Assembly: GCA_002428985.1 (NCBI GenBank)
Contig: DIYL01000049.1
Coordinates: 8,546-72,545 of the forward strand
DNA from: Anaerolineales bacterium UBA6055
GTDB taxonomy: Bacteria; Chloroflexota; Anaerolineae; Aggregatilineales; Phototrophicaceae
DNA length: 64,000 nt
Reading direction: 5' to 3'
The translations under genes were made by a program, and so were the position numbers. The stretch's first letter is position 1. Every line of letters starts with the position of its first letter. The notes below the pieces were generated by a model. The model was not told the DNA's origin and did not search any database. It saw nothing but the letters and a program-made list of their open reading frames with translations. Below are positions 8,330-17,665 of the stretch, one piece after another.

Positions 8330-8995
8330 ATGACAGCTATATTTGAAGGTCGTATATCGGATTCCCCTTACATTGAACACTTCTGGCAGGGTCATGTTAA
8401 AGCCGATTACCATCCAATCTGTCCAGCGGATAAGAATTGGAATCTTCTGTTTACTAGAGAAAACGGTAAGGTTCGTGTAACTGTCGAGGGAGCAACGACA
8501 CAACACGTACCTAAAACACAGTATGCAGGACGTGAATTCTTTGTGATTAAATTTAGTTTAGGTGTATATATGCCATATTTGACACCGGATCGTATGGTCA
8601 ACGGGGATGTTCACTTACCAAATGCTTCTGATAATCGCTTCTGGTTGAATGGTGATTCTCGACAACTTCCAGACTACAACAATGTTGAAATATTTGTCGA
8701 GTGGTTGATGCGTGATGCAGTTCTTGAAGTTGACCCAATTGTAACATCTTCGTATCAATCTGTAGACGCTTCACCTCGTACAATTCGACGACGATATCGT
8801 CACACAACAGGCATTACCCCCAAGTTAGTTGAGCAAATCGAACGAGCGCATCAGGCGGTTAAATTATTACATACTGGCACTCCACTTATCGATATAGCCT
8901 ATAAAGTCGGTTACAGTGATCAAGCTCATATGTCCCGTTCTATTAAGCGATTTTACGGGATGTCTCCATCAGCAATTATTGTTCAATCCAAATAG
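8330..8995 (+). CDS. AraC-family transcriptional regulator
   Basis: 221 residues. The C-terminal half has the AraC double HTH: ASPRTIRRRYRHTTGITPK, then LIDIAYKVGYSDQAHMSRSIKRFYGMSPSA, the family signature. The N-terminal ~130 residues form a beta-rich sensing domain of the DUF6597 type. It begins 10 bp after the SnoaL-like gene, so both may share a transcript. Confidence 0.85.
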   Translation: MTAIFEGRISDSPYIEHFWQGHVKADYHPICPADKNWNLLFTRENGKVRVTVEGATTQHVPKTQYAGREFFVIKFSLGVYMPYLTPDRMVNGDVHLPNASDNRFWLNGDSRQLPDYNNVEIFVEWLMRDAVLEVDPIVTSSYQSVDASPRTIRRRYRHTTGITPKLVEQIERAHQAVKLLHTGTPLIDIAYKVGYSDQAHMSRSIKRFYGMSPSAIIVQSK

Positions 8996-9074
8996 ATGTC
9001 CGTTTTTTTCAAGACATTAAGGAATGATCGGTCTATGATAATTGCAATGATATAAACATAAAGGGGTAACTGAT

Positions 9075-9647
9075 ATGCGTAAAATTATTCTTGCAATGCA
9101 CATGTCACTTGATGGATTCGTTGCTGGACAGAATGGCGAGATGGATTGGATTGTTTATAATAAAGATGCTGCAGACGACGCGCACACGTTACATGAGTCA
9201 ACCGATACCGCCATTTATGGTCGCGTGACCTATGAGATGATGAAAAATTACTGGCAACCTGCCCTTGAAACTATGACGGAAGACGATGTTGATTATCCGC
9301 ATACCCAATGGGTCAATGAAGCAACTAAAATTGTGGTATCAACCACACTTGAATCCTCAGATTGGAAGAATACTCACATTATCAAATCAAACATTGAGAC
9401 AGCATTTAAACAGATGAAGCAAGAATCCGGTAAAGATATGTGGTTACTCGGTAGCCCAACGCTGACCCGAACGATGATGCAACTCAATCTGATTGATGAA
9501 TATCGAATCAACATCAGCCCTATTATATTAGGAAGTGGGAAACCATTTTTCTTGACTATCAAAGAATCAATTAACCTTAGACTAATTGATACCAAGTTGT
9601 TTGAGGGTGGTGCAGTGGGTTTACGTTATGTTCCCATAACAAGTTAA
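9075..9647 (+). CDS. Dihydrofolate-reductase-family protein (RibD C-terminal type)
   Basis: 190 residues. It begins RKIILAMHMSLDGFVAG, then DTAIYGRVTYEMMKNYW, KIVVSTTLESSDWKNT, LLGSPTLTRTMMQLNLIDEYRINISPIILGSGKPFF, which is the standard pattern of small DHFR/RibD-like reductases. These bind NADPH; the physiological substrate is normally unknown. It has a good ribosome site (AAGGGG). Confidence 0.85.
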   Translation: MRKIILAMHMSLDGFVAGQNGEMDWIVYNKDAADDAHTLHESTDTAIYGRVTYEMMKNYWQPALETMTEDDVDYPHTQWVNEATKIVVSTTLESSDWKNTHIIKSNIETAFKQMKQESGKDMWLLGSPTLTRTMMQLNLIDEYRINISPIILGSGKPFFLTIKESINLRLIDTKLFEGGAVGLRYVPITS

Positions 9648-9659
9648 GGCTATGAAATA

Positions 9660-9675
9660 GGGGGATGTTCCCCCC
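9660..9675. terminator. Bidirectional hairpin between convergent genes
   Basis: GGGGG-ATGTT-CCCCC (9660-9674) between the stops of the DHFR-like gene (+) and ytoQ (-). Confidence 0.5.
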
Positions 9676-9683
9676 ATTATGTT

Positions 9684-10133
9684 CTATGTCTGAGTGGTGA
9701 TATATTTCAAAATTTCAACGACTTGATCAGGTGTTTCGGTAGTCGCAATCGCGGATGCGTCTACTTCTTTGAGCGCGTGGGTTAAGTCTGGCGCATGTAG
9801 TGTAATCACAGACTTGCCTTTCGCAGTCGCATACCCCGCTTCGAATGCGGCGTTCCACTGACGATATTTATCTCCAAACTTAACAACCACCACATCAGAT
9901 TTTTCAATGGCGGTCTTGATGCGGACGCTATTGATTTTGGCGGCTTTATGGTCGTACCAGAATTTTTTGTCCTCATCGCCGAGAATATCACCACCCACGC
10001 TATCACTGGCGGCGTGGGTTACAACAGGGGTGAGAATCGTGATCGGCAAATTATGGGCTTCAACTCCCTGTGAGATTTGTTCGCGCCAATCGCTATGAAT
10101 TTCACCAGAAAGATAGACGGTTAGGTTTAGCAT
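9684..10133 (-). CDS. ytoQ: YtoQ family protein
   Basis: About 149 residues starting at the ATG at 10133, preceded by AAGGGAAACC. An upstream in-frame ATG at 10166 adds 11 poorly supported residues. The sequence LNLTVYLSGEIHSDWREQI, HAASDSVGGDILGDEDKKFWYDHKAA, DVVVVKFGDKYRQWNAAFEAGYA and KSVITLHAPDLTHALKEVDASA is characteristic of YtoQ, a nucleoside-deoxyribosyltransferase-like fold of unknown function. Confidence 0.85.
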   Translation of the reverse strand: MLNLTVYLSGEIHSDWREQISQGVEAHNLPITILTPVVTHAASDSVGGDILGDEDKKFWYDHKAAKINSVRIKTAIEKSDVVVVKFGDKYRQWNAAFEAGYATAKGKSVITLHAPDLTHALKEVDASAIATTETPDQVVEILKYITTQT

Positions 10134-10319
10134 GATGGTTTCCCTTCTTATGGACTGTTTTATCATGCCCCTAAGTTACCGAGAAACCCATACCAATTCA
10201 ACGCAGAAAACGCTTAGAATTTATAATGAGCGGTCGGTTGTTGTAAAATATGTCAATTTTAATCAAATGATCCGGATAGCAATATGCTAGAGTAAAGATA
10301 TAGACGCAAAGGTAACCCC

Positions 10320-11165
10320 ATGACACCTGTAAATAAAGCGATTTGGTTTATTGAGAGTCATTTTGATGATGATATCAACCTACAGACTATTGCCGATATG
10401 TCTTATGTCTCACGGCATCATCTCGTGCGGGCATTTGGTACGGCAACGGGCTATTCAGTCATGCGGTATGTGCGGGCAAGACGATTGAGTGTCGCCGCCG
10501 AAAAATTAGTGACAGGTGCGCCGAATATCTTAGATGTCGCAATTGATGCTGGCTACAACTCACATGAAGCTTTTACCCGTGCATTTTGTAATCAATTTGG
10601 AATTACGCCGGAAGCCTTGCGTCGGCAACAGCATCTGGAAAATATATCTCTAGTGGAGCCAATTATCATGACAGAACAAACCTATAATAATCTACAACCG
10701 CCCCAAATAATTACGGGAAAATCCATCCGGCTTGTCGGACTCACCGAGCGCTATAGTAATAATGCCCCTGCACATATTCCATCGCAATGGCAACGATTTG
10801 GTCAATATCTTGATTCATTCGATGCAATCCCGAACCGTACCGAACATGTAACATATGGTGTGTGCACATATATGCACGATAATGGCGACTTTGATTATAT
10901 AGCAAGTGTTGCTGTCTCAGATTTTGAGAATGTGCCTACAGAACTAGCAACATTTTCATTGCCTGAACAGCTCTATGCTGTCTTCACTCATACCGACCAT
11001 ATTTCAACAATTAGCCAGAGCTGGCACACCTTATGGAACAAGACTTTACCAGAATCTGGCTACGAATTTATTGATGCACCCACATTCGAACGCTATGATG
11101 ATACATTTGATCCGGTAACTGGCACGGGTGGTATTGAACTGTGGGTACCCATCAAAAAAGCATAG
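10320..11165 (+). CDS. AraC-family regulator with GyrI-like effector domain
   Basis: 281 residues. N-terminal AraC HTH (NLQTIADMSYVSRHHLVRAF, then ILDVAIDAGYNSHEAFTRAFCNQFGITPEALRR), then a C-terminal effector-binding domain of about 150 residues (GyrI/SOUL type; WQRFGQYLD, YGVCTYMHDNGDFDYIASV, YAVFTHTDHI, LWVPIKK). The layout matches Rob/TipA-like regulators that bind amphipathic small molecules. A transcriptional role is inferred from the family. Confidence 0.85.
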   Translation: MTPVNKAIWFIESHFDDDINLQTIADMSYVSRHHLVRAFGTATGYSVMRYVRARRLSVAAEKLVTGAPNILDVAIDAGYNSHEAFTRAFCNQFGITPEALRRQQHLENISLVEPIIMTEQTYNNLQPPQIITGKSIRLVGLTERYSNNAPAHIPSQWQRFGQYLDSFDAIPNRTEHVTYGVCTYMHDNGDFDYIASVAVSDFENVPTELATFSLPEQLYAVFTHTDHISTISQSWHTLWNKTLPESGYEFIDAPTFERYDDTFDPVTGTGGIELWVPIKKA

Positions 11166-11189
11166 TTAGAACTTTCATAGTGTGGCACA

Positions 11190-12119
11190 TTATGTCGCCA
11201 CACTGATCTTCTCGTATAGCTTTTCAGTATCGGATTTACGGCAGAGTTCGGTTCCGGGTGTCATAACCGTCGCTGTCCCCGCTGCAATTCCCCAACGAAC
11301 TGCATCAATCAAATCACGCCCTTCAGCCAGCCCCATGACTATACCGCCGACCATACTATCACCTGCGCCGACTTTACTTTGGACTTTGACCAGTGGTGCA
11401 CGCATATGGGCGTAGTCAGTTGCTGTCACTAATGACGCACCAGCGGCACCCATCGATACAACCATAACCTCCGCCATCCCCTCAGAAATTAAACGGCGGG
11501 CGATTGAAATGAGATGCTCCTCACCGAGCACTTCTTCACCGGAAAATGTCTCAAGTTCTTTGAGGTTCGGCTTGAGCATATACACGCCTTTACCAAATGC
11601 TTGGCTGAGGGGTTTGCCGGATGTATCAACAATGACGCGAATATCATATTCGGCGGCGTAACGCGTGATCTCGCCGTAGAATTCGATCGGTACACCAGGG
11701 GGCAAACTCCCACTAGCGACAATATACTGTGGCTCAAGTTCAAATACCGCTTCAATCGCATTAATCCATTCATCGGCATTTAGCTCAGGACCTGGCATAT
11801 TAAAACGGAATTGTAGCGTCGAGCTTTCTTCGAAAACAGCAAATCCTTCGCGGGTTAATCCATCGATTTCGACGGGTTGATTGGTGATTCCTTCTTCATC
11901 CAGTAGTTCCTTGAGCATCACACCTGTATGACCACCGCTGGTATAGACAGCCGTTGATGTGCCACCGAGGAACTTAATCGCCCGCGAGACATTGATGCCA
12001 CCACCACCGGGGTCAAATGTCGGGGATTCGCAACGCATTTTAATTTCGGGAGCTACCGTCCCAATGCTGGTGCTGACATCCAATGATGGATTCATCGTTA
12101 ATGTAACAATTTTTTCCAT
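11190..12119 (-). CDS. PfkB-family sugar-phosphate kinase (6-phosphofructokinase II / 1-PFK type)
   Basis: 309 residues. It begins KIVTLTMNPSLDVST, then FDPGGGGINVSRAIKFLGG (substrate-binding PfkB motif 1), IVASGSLPPGVP, MLKPNLKELE and KVGAGDSMVGGIVMGLA (motif 2, with catalytic Asp). This is closest to E. coli PfkB and LacC/FruK-type kinases, which phosphorylate fructose-6-P, tagatose-6-P or fructose-1-P. The exact substrate cannot be read from sequence alone. Confidence 0.85.
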   Translation of the reverse strand: MEKIVTLTMNPSLDVSTSIGTVAPEIKMRCESPTFDPGGGGINVSRAIKFLGGTSTAVYTSGGHTGVMLKELLDEEGITNQPVEIDGLTREGFAVFEESSTLQFRFNMPGPELNADEWINAIEAVFELEPQYIVASGSLPPGVPIEFYGEITRYAAEYDIRVIVDTSGKPLSQAFGKGVYMLKPNLKELETFSGEEVLGEEHLISIARRLISEGMAEVMVVSMGAAGASLVTATDYAHMRAPLVKVQSKVGAGDSMVGGIVMGLAEGRDLIDAVRWGIAAGTATVMTPGTELCRKSDTEKLYEKISVAT

Positions 12120-12245
12120 AAATCGTTTTCCTCATCCACTGTACTTATAAAATCTGTCATATTGTATCGTATGCACATTAAGATTTGTCAATCGGATAGT
12201 TCCTATGACATAACGGTTTGATCTACGATTCACCAAATTTTGCGC

Positions 12246-12251
12246 TATAAT
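12246..12251 (+). promoter_or_regulatory. -10 box, leaderless start
   Basis: Perfect TATAAT six bases before the ATG at 12258, so transcription would begin at or next to the start codon. No convincing -35 at 16-18 bp. Confidence 0.45.
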
Positions 12252-12257
12252 ATCGGC

Positions 12258-12812
12258 ATGACACAGACACAAACCTACACACATCCCAACTCAACAACCT
12301 ATCGCATCACCCAAATTTTAGTCTTAATTGGGTTGATTGTTCTCTTACTGACAATCCCACTACAGATCATGATTGCTGTGCTATTTCCTCAGGCGATGTT
12401 ATTTTACATGTCGGCAATTATCACATTGTTGTTTGTCGCGCCGTTGTTATTGTATCTTGTCACCACTCCGACCGTCTCACTTTCAGCCGAGGGCATGACG
12501 ATCCACCCATTTATCGGCAAACCGCATCATTTGACATGGGACGAGATCGACCGTGTCGCGTATTATCCGCTGTTACCACGCCAAAATCATGAAGTAAATA
12601 AACGGCTGGTTGTTGGTCGTAAACGTTATAAACCGGCTGAGGGTATTATGCTGATTTCCTCTAAATTGCCACAAGTCTATCGTATTGGTGGATTTTTTGC
12701 TGGTGAACGCGGGCGGAAGATTATTGCATTAACCAATCGCACCCATACCAACTACGACTATCTCCACAAACAAGTCATCAAACAAACGCAAACAGACCTC
12801 AACGATTCCTAA
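12258..12812 (+). CDS. Two-helix membrane protein with PH-like C-terminal domain
   Basis: 184 residues. Two long hydrophobic segments (ITQILVLIGLIVLLLTIPLQ and YMSAIITLLFVAPLLLYLV) are followed by a beta-rich soluble part (TVSLSAEGMTIHPF, HHLTWDEIDRVAYYPLL) of bacterial PH type. The function is unknown. The start at 12258 is chosen because a TATAAT lies immediately upstream. Confidence 0.6.
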   Translation: MTQTQTYTHPNSTTYRITQILVLIGLIVLLLTIPLQIMIAVLFPQAMLFYMSAIITLLFVAPLLLYLVTTPTVSLSAEGMTIHPFIGKPHHLTWDEIDRVAYYPLLPRQNHEVNKRLVVGRKRYKPAEGIMLISSKLPQVYRIGGFFAGERGRKIIALTNRTHTNYDYLHKQVIKQTQTDLNDS

Positions 12813-12941
12813 CGCCAAATTGTGTCACAACCGCTCGCAATATTAGACAATCGCAATAATTAAAAACCTTAATTATCAAAATGAATAATTAATATATAAT
12901 CAACTTGCATATAGCTATTTTATTGTTAGGAGTAAGAGATA

Positions 12942-14141
12942 TTGTCACAGCAAGACATACAAGTAAAAACAGGTCGTTTAACAGATATGCTCGGGCAACT
13001 CGAAGATAAGCAACAACAACTTGAACAACTTGTCGAGCACATCCCCCTATCTATTGCAATGTTTAATACGAATATGGAATATTTGGTTGCCAATCGTATG
13101 TGGATTGATGGTTATGGGCTCGGTGACCAAGACATTATCGGTAAAAGCCACTATGAAATTTTCCCCGAAATTGGCGATGATTGGAAAGCGATTCATAAAC
13201 GCTGTCTAGCCGGAGATATTGATCGTAATGACCGTGCGCCATTTCCACGGGCAGATGGCAAAATGGATTATATCCGCTGGGAAGTACGTCCGTGGTTTCG
13301 TAAAGATGGCGGTACAGGCGGGCTTGTGATGTATACCGAAGTCATCACACAACGCGTCGAACTTGAGTTAGAGCGTGAAGACTTACTGAAACGCGAACGG
13401 GAAGCACGGGAAAAAGCCGAAGAAGCAACCCGCTTGAAAGACTTATTCCTCGCGACAATGAGTCATGAATTACGCACCCCGCTGAATGCGATGATGGGAT
13501 ATTTGCAACTGTCATTGTTTAGCGGTCAACTTTCAGAAGACAATCAATATATGATTGAACGGTCACTCGGCAATAGTAAACGCCTACTAACACTGATTAA
13601 TGACATCCTCGATTTGTCACGTATTAATGCAGGTACACTCAAAATCGTCCCTGCTGATGTCTCCATCAAGACGATCACGGATACGATTTATAGGGATATC
13701 TCATTACAAGTAGGGGATAAACCGATTGAATTTATGATGGTTGTTGAGGAGTCCATCCCCGAAACCATTACACATGATAGCGATCGTATCACCCAGATTA
13801 TCATTAATTTGTTGACCAATGCGATTAAATTTACTGAGGATGGGCATATTAAAGCGGTAGTCAACTGTAAAGATGACACACTCATCTTACAAGTCGAAGA
13901 CACTGGAAAAGGCATTCCGCCATCAAAGCTTGAATCTATCTTTGATGATTTTGTACAGATGGATAACTCGATGAAGCGACAACACCGTGGTGTTGGACTA
14001 GACTTAGCGATTGTCAAACGCCTTGTCATGATGATGGACGGCACCATTAATGTCGAAAGTGAAGTCAATGTCGGTAGCACATTTACAGTGACATTACCAC
14101 TTAACTTGCCTATACACGATACTACAACAGAAAGTGAATAA
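12942..14141 (+). CDS. PAS-domain sensor histidine kinase
   Basis: 399 residues, TTG start at 12942 behind AGGAG. A short coiled coil (1-33), a PAS domain (about 33-140, HIPLSIAMFNTNMEYLVANR) and a linker coiled coil precede HisKA with phospho-acceptor His175 (MSHELRTPLN). The ATPase has N box INLLTNAIKF, G1 DTGKGI and G2 RGVGLDLAIVKRL; the second Gly of the usual GLGLAI reads Asp. No membrane segment, so it is cytoplasmic. It is followed by two receiver genes, 6 and 25 bp apart, that are probably its partners. Confidence 0.9.
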   Translation: MSQQDIQVKTGRLTDMLGQLEDKQQQLEQLVEHIPLSIAMFNTNMEYLVANRMWIDGYGLGDQDIIGKSHYEIFPEIGDDWKAIHKRCLAGDIDRNDRAPFPRADGKMDYIRWEVRPWFRKDGGTGGLVMYTEVITQRVELELEREDLLKREREAREKAEEATRLKDLFLATMSHELRTPLNAMMGYLQLSLFSGQLSEDNQYMIERSLGNSKRLLTLINDILDLSRINAGTLKIVPADVSIKTITDTIYRDISLQVGDKPIEFMMVVEESIPETITHDSDRITQIIINLLTNAIKFTEDGHIKAVVNCKDDTLILQVEDTGKGIPPSKLESIFDDFVQMDNSMKRQHRGVGLDLAIVKRLVMMMDGTINVESEVNVGSTFTVTLPLNLPIHDTTTESE

Positions 14142-14147
14142 CATATA

Positions 14148-14576
14148 ATGAATAGCATTCCAAAAGCATTTGATGGTTGGACTGTTTTAGTTGTCGAGGA
14201 TGAAGCTGATAGCATGGATGTCGCCTACCGTATTCTGACGTTAGCAGGAGCAACGGTACTCCAAGCAGGCAATGGACAAGAGGCTCTAGACATCCTCAAT
14301 AATAGCACACCAGATTTCATCCTCTCGGATTTGTCGATGCCTCACATGAATGGTTGGGAGCTTCTAGAAACATTAAAAGAAGACCGGCGCACCATAGATA
14401 TTCCAGTTATTGCATTGACAGCCCATACCATGCCCGGTGACCGTGAAAAAGCCATTCGAGCAGGATTTCATAACTACATTTCTAAGCCATTAGATTTGTC
14501 CAAGTTGATCAATCAGTTGGTGAATATTCTCGTGGACTTGCCACAGTTCGAAGACGCACTCAAACACTTCCAATAA
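14148..14576 (+). CDS. Single-domain response regulator
   Basis: 142 residues, only a CheY-like receiver. Acidic pocket VVEDEAD, phospho-acceptor Asp61 (ILSDLSMPHMNGWELL), Thr/Ala switch ALTAHT and Lys in YISKPLD. No output domain. It lies in an operon with the kinase upstream and another receiver downstream, suggesting a phosphorelay. Confidence 0.9.
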   Translation: MNSIPKAFDGWTVLVVEDEADSMDVAYRILTLAGATVLQAGNGQEALDILNNSTPDFILSDLSMPHMNGWELLETLKEDRRTIDIPVIALTAHTMPGDREKAIRAGFHNYISKPLDLSKLINQLVNILVDLPQFEDALKHFQ

Positions 14577-14601
14577 CATTACACTCAAGGAGATTTACAC
14601 A

Positions 14602-14952
14602 ATGTCATCAACTATTTTAGTTGTCGAAGATGAACACGATGCCCGTGATGTGATGTCACGTTTACTAAAATCTGTAGGAGATGTCGATTCAGTTGTCTCA
14701 GCCGAAGATGCACTCGTCAATATACAAGAAAAACACTATCAACTTGCCGTGATTGACCTGTCCTTACCAGAAATGGATGGCTTTGAGTTACTCCAAAATA
14801 TCCGCCAAGATGGACATACAATGCAGTGTATTGCAGTGACAGCATTCCATACACCAGAATTGGAACAACAAGCCTTGCAGGCTGGTTTCGATGGCTATCA
14901 CCCTAAACCAATTGACCATATGACCTTTATGGCATCATTAGGATCGTTATAA
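14602..14952 (+). CDS. Single-domain response regulator
   Basis: 116 residues, a CheY-like receiver only. VVEDEHDARDV, phospho-acceptor Asp52 (VIDLSLPEMDGFELL), VTAFHT and HPKPID. It has its own AAGGAG site. It is the last gene of the kinase-receiver-receiver operon, which ends at the hairpin at 14970. Confidence 0.9.
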   Translation: MSSTILVVEDEHDARDVMSRLLKSVGDVDSVVSAEDALVNIQEKHYQLAVIDLSLPEMDGFELLQNIRQDGHTMQCIAVTAFHTPELEQQALQAGFDGYHPKPIDHMTFMASLGSL

Positions 14953-14969
14953 TCATCATTTATCTAAAT

Positions 14970-15005
14970 TTGTTGCCCTCTTCAATAAAGTGAAAAGGGC
15001 AACAA
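14970..15005 (+). terminator. Strong hairpin after the two-component operon
   Basis: Perfect 10-bp stem TTGTTGCCCT/AGGGCAACAA with a 16-nt loop. A T-run is lacking, so termination efficiency is uncertain. Confidence 0.55.
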
Positions 15006-15216
15006 TCGCCTTAAATTATCTTGACTATACCAACTCGCGTAAACCTCAACCAATGCTGCGCTTAGCTAAAACTAAACGACGATAAATATCAACATCTCTT
15101 GCTATTTGTCTAAATCTGTTGTACCCGAAAGTACTATAACTCCAAATTGGTAATATGCTATCATATAAATACTTAAAGCAAGCTCAACCGTTTACTTAGT
15201 TACAATGAGGTGTAAG

Positions 15217-16071
15217 TTGGCAAAAGTATCGGATGTAAAGAATGCAATTAATCGTGGAGATAAAAAACAAGCCCTCAAGTTATTAAAAGAAACCCTCACC
15301 AAAAACCCCAGCGCAGAAGCATGGTATTTAGCCGCACAATTATCTAATGATGATACTAAAAAGAAACAATACCTCCAACGTGCTCTGAAGCTAGACAAAC
15401 GTCATGTTAAATCCCTAAATATGCTGAACGACCTCGGCAGCACTACACAACAAAGCAGTGATGGTTTCTTGACACGAGCTTGGTACTTCGTAGAAGATTT
15501 TGGACAAGATAGCCGTTTATTAGGCGGCATGGGACATTATCAAAGAATATCAATTGTCTTGAGTACGTTTGTCATGGTGATAGCTGGCTTTTTAGTCATC
15601 TTGAGTAGCATCTTTTCTGGAAGTGATGCATCTACACCACCTGTGGTTGAACGTTTGGAGGCAGAACCACTCCCATTCAATCTAGAGACCGATACATTTA
15701 TAAATCACTTTGAATCCAGTGAATTGACAATTGAACAAATTGACCAGATTGAACTAAGTGATGAAGAAAAGGTCTTACAAGTCGAGATGGACAATGGATT
15801 AGGGACAATTGTGACACGTACTTTCAATATCACCAATCAATACATCTTAAAGATAGCAGATGCAGAACAAACACATGATGTAACGGTACAGTTCTATGGA
15901 TCATTTTTAGAAGCTTCATATCATCAGATCGTATTAAAAGGTGAAGCTGAAGATACGTCTATCGAATACCTCAATAATAGTATTTTGATTTATCCACAGG
16001 TCTTAAACGAAGCCACTGCACAGACTCTCATTGATGTTTATAGAGATGCGCCAACGCCTGTCAATTCATAG
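15217..16071 (+). CDS. TPR-like protein with one membrane helix
   Basis: About 284 residues. TTG 15217 is preferred to ATG 15205 because GAGGTG inside the longer version forms a ribosome site. The N-terminal ~75 residues (VKNAINRGDKKQALKLLKE, NPSAEAWYLAAQLSND) look like two TPR-type helical hairpins. A single transmembrane helix lies near 130 (ISIVLSTFVMVIAGFLVILSSIF), followed by an acidic extracytoplasmic domain of about 140 residues. It sits 19 bp before a Flp-pilin-like gene, so a role in pilus assembly or anchoring is possible. Confidence 0.6.
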   Translation: MAKVSDVKNAINRGDKKQALKLLKETLTKNPSAEAWYLAAQLSNDDTKKKQYLQRALKLDKRHVKSLNMLNDLGSTTQQSSDGFLTRAWYFVEDFGQDSRLLGGMGHYQRISIVLSTFVMVIAGFLVILSSIFSGSDASTPPVVERLEAEPLPFNLETDTFINHFESSELTIEQIDQIELSDEEKVLQVEMDNGLGTIVTRTFNITNQYILKIADAEQTHDVTVQFYGSFLEASYHQIVLKGEAEDTSIEYLNNSILIYPQVLNEATAQTLIDVYRDAPTPVNS

Positions 16072-16090
16072 TTATTAGGGAGACATTATC

Positions 16091-16576
16091 ATGAACTTAA
16101 ATCGTAGAGCGAATGATTCATCAATGCAAAAAGGACAAGGAATGGCAGAATACGCCTTAGTTATTATCCTTGTTGCTTTTGCATCAATCGTTATTCTGAC
16201 TGTACTTAGTGGTGACGCAGGAGAAATGTTTGCATCAATTGCCTGTACAGTTCGCGGGGATGAAGACTGTGATATAGGGGGCACATGTTCGGGTGAACAG
16301 CTTGTTTTTAGTGACCCCAATGCTGCCTTTGGATGTTTGACAGAAACTAGCTTTGTGTTGGCGGTTGATACCACATGTGCCAATGCTCAGTTGTCATTAA
16401 CCAGTTATGGCAACCTAGCATATGATACAAACCTCGAACTATATGGTATTTTTGTAAATCCTGCATCCGGGGGCGAATGTATCGGACGGTCAGCAGGTGG
16501 ATTAGCTCCGCTAGGAACATATACGGTTGTCTCGACACATCCAGATGGCAATACCAAAACGCACACAATCCCATAA
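16091..16576 (+). CDS. Flp/TadE-type pilin-like protein
   Basis: 161 residues. The N-terminus carries KGQGMAEYALVIILVAFASIVILTVL: a Gly-x-Glu-Tyr processing site followed by a single hydrophobic helix, the signature of Flp (type IVb) pilins, with predicted cleavage before MAEYAL. Unlike classical Flp pilins (about 50-60 residues) it has a Cys-containing C-terminal domain of about 110 residues with a beta-sandwich look. No tad genes are in the window, so it is an orphan pilin or pseudopilin. Confidence 0.65.
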   Translation: MNLNRRANDSSMQKGQGMAEYALVIILVAFASIVILTVLSGDAGEMFASIACTVRGDEDCDIGGTCSGEQLVFSDPNAAFGCLTETSFVLAVDTTCANAQLSLTSYGNLAYDTNLELYGIFVNPASGGECIGRSAGGLAPLGTYTVVSTHPDGNTKTHTIP

Positions 16577-16810
16577 TTACCCACAATATTTGAAAGCTAT
16601 CATGCTCATATTGATAGCTTCCCTTTATATAACCATCACTCTATACCTACTTTTTAAAAGTCCAAACTTCTGTGTAGATTCTCAATATAAGTTATCAAAA
16701 CATCTAGATTATGCGTCTAATTTCATTGAGACCTGATGTGTGATTAAGCGCTAGCTTAGGTCAAGCATATATTATGATGCCATTATATAAGTCAAGAATA
16801 GGATCACACG

Positions 16811-17446
16811 ATGCCGAATGCACTTATCTGGGGCGCATCCAGTGGTATGGGGCAAGCACTTGTCAACCAACTCAGCGATGCAGGGTGGACAACCTATGCT
16901 GTTGCCCGCGATACCTCTAAAATCCCTTCAACTGCTGATTATACCTACGAATTTGATGCTGACTCTCCCGATAGTATTTCGCAGGCTTGTTTCCTTGTGT
17001 CACAACAGGTTGATGGCGTAGTTGATTTAACTGTATATTTCTCTGGCAACCTCGCTTATGATAAATTGGATGCTATCGGTTACGATGGTTGGATGGCAAC
17101 AATGAATAGTAACCTGAATGGCGCATTTTTATGTGCGACAGAAAGCTTGCACCTTATGGAAAAAGGTGGGCATCTCATGTTTATCGGGGCATATATTGAT
17201 CATATTCGTTTACCCAAAATGGGGGCATATGCTGTTGCTAAAGCTGCCCTTGCCGAACTTGTTACAATGCTTCGCAAAGAAAACCGTCGCATGAACATCT
17301 CAATTATCCGTCCCGGCGCTGTCGATACGCCCTTCTGGGAGCAAGTGAGTTTCAAAAAACCGGACGATGCCAAATCCCCTGATGTTATCGCACAAACTAT
17401 TATCCAACATTATGATAGTAATAAAGGTGACGATATTAATCTGTAA
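16811..17446 (+). CDS. Short-chain dehydrogenase/reductase
   Basis: 211 residues. Motif WGASSGMGQALVNQL (nucleotide-binding GxxxGxG), a central segment ending FSGNLAYD, then a catalytic region GAYAVAKAALAELV (YxxxK) and IRPGAVDTPF. It is short for the family but complete. The substrate is unknown. The 230-bp stretch before it holds no gene. Confidence 0.85.
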   Translation: MPNALIWGASSGMGQALVNQLSDAGWTTYAVARDTSKIPSTADYTYEFDADSPDSISQACFLVSQQVDGVVDLTVYFSGNLAYDKLDAIGYDGWMATMNSNLNGAFLCATESLHLMEKGGHLMFIGAYIDHIRLPKMGAYAVAKAALAELVTMLRKENRRMNISIIRPGAVDTPFWEQVSFKKPDDAKSPDVIAQTIIQHYDSNKGDDINL

Positions 17447-17665
17447 ACCACACCGTGTATAAGATAAATTGACCACCGACAATAATCTTTAGGTGATATT
17501 ATCCGTTGGATTTCCCATATATTTCCCTTTTGTTTTGATAAATTGGTCTGATCATGATTATAATAGGGATAGGGATCATGGAATGCTAAGTCATTCCAAA
17601 CACACATCATAATGCCGTTTAAACGATTAACTTCATAAACGGTTATATACTAGGAATATGCTTGT

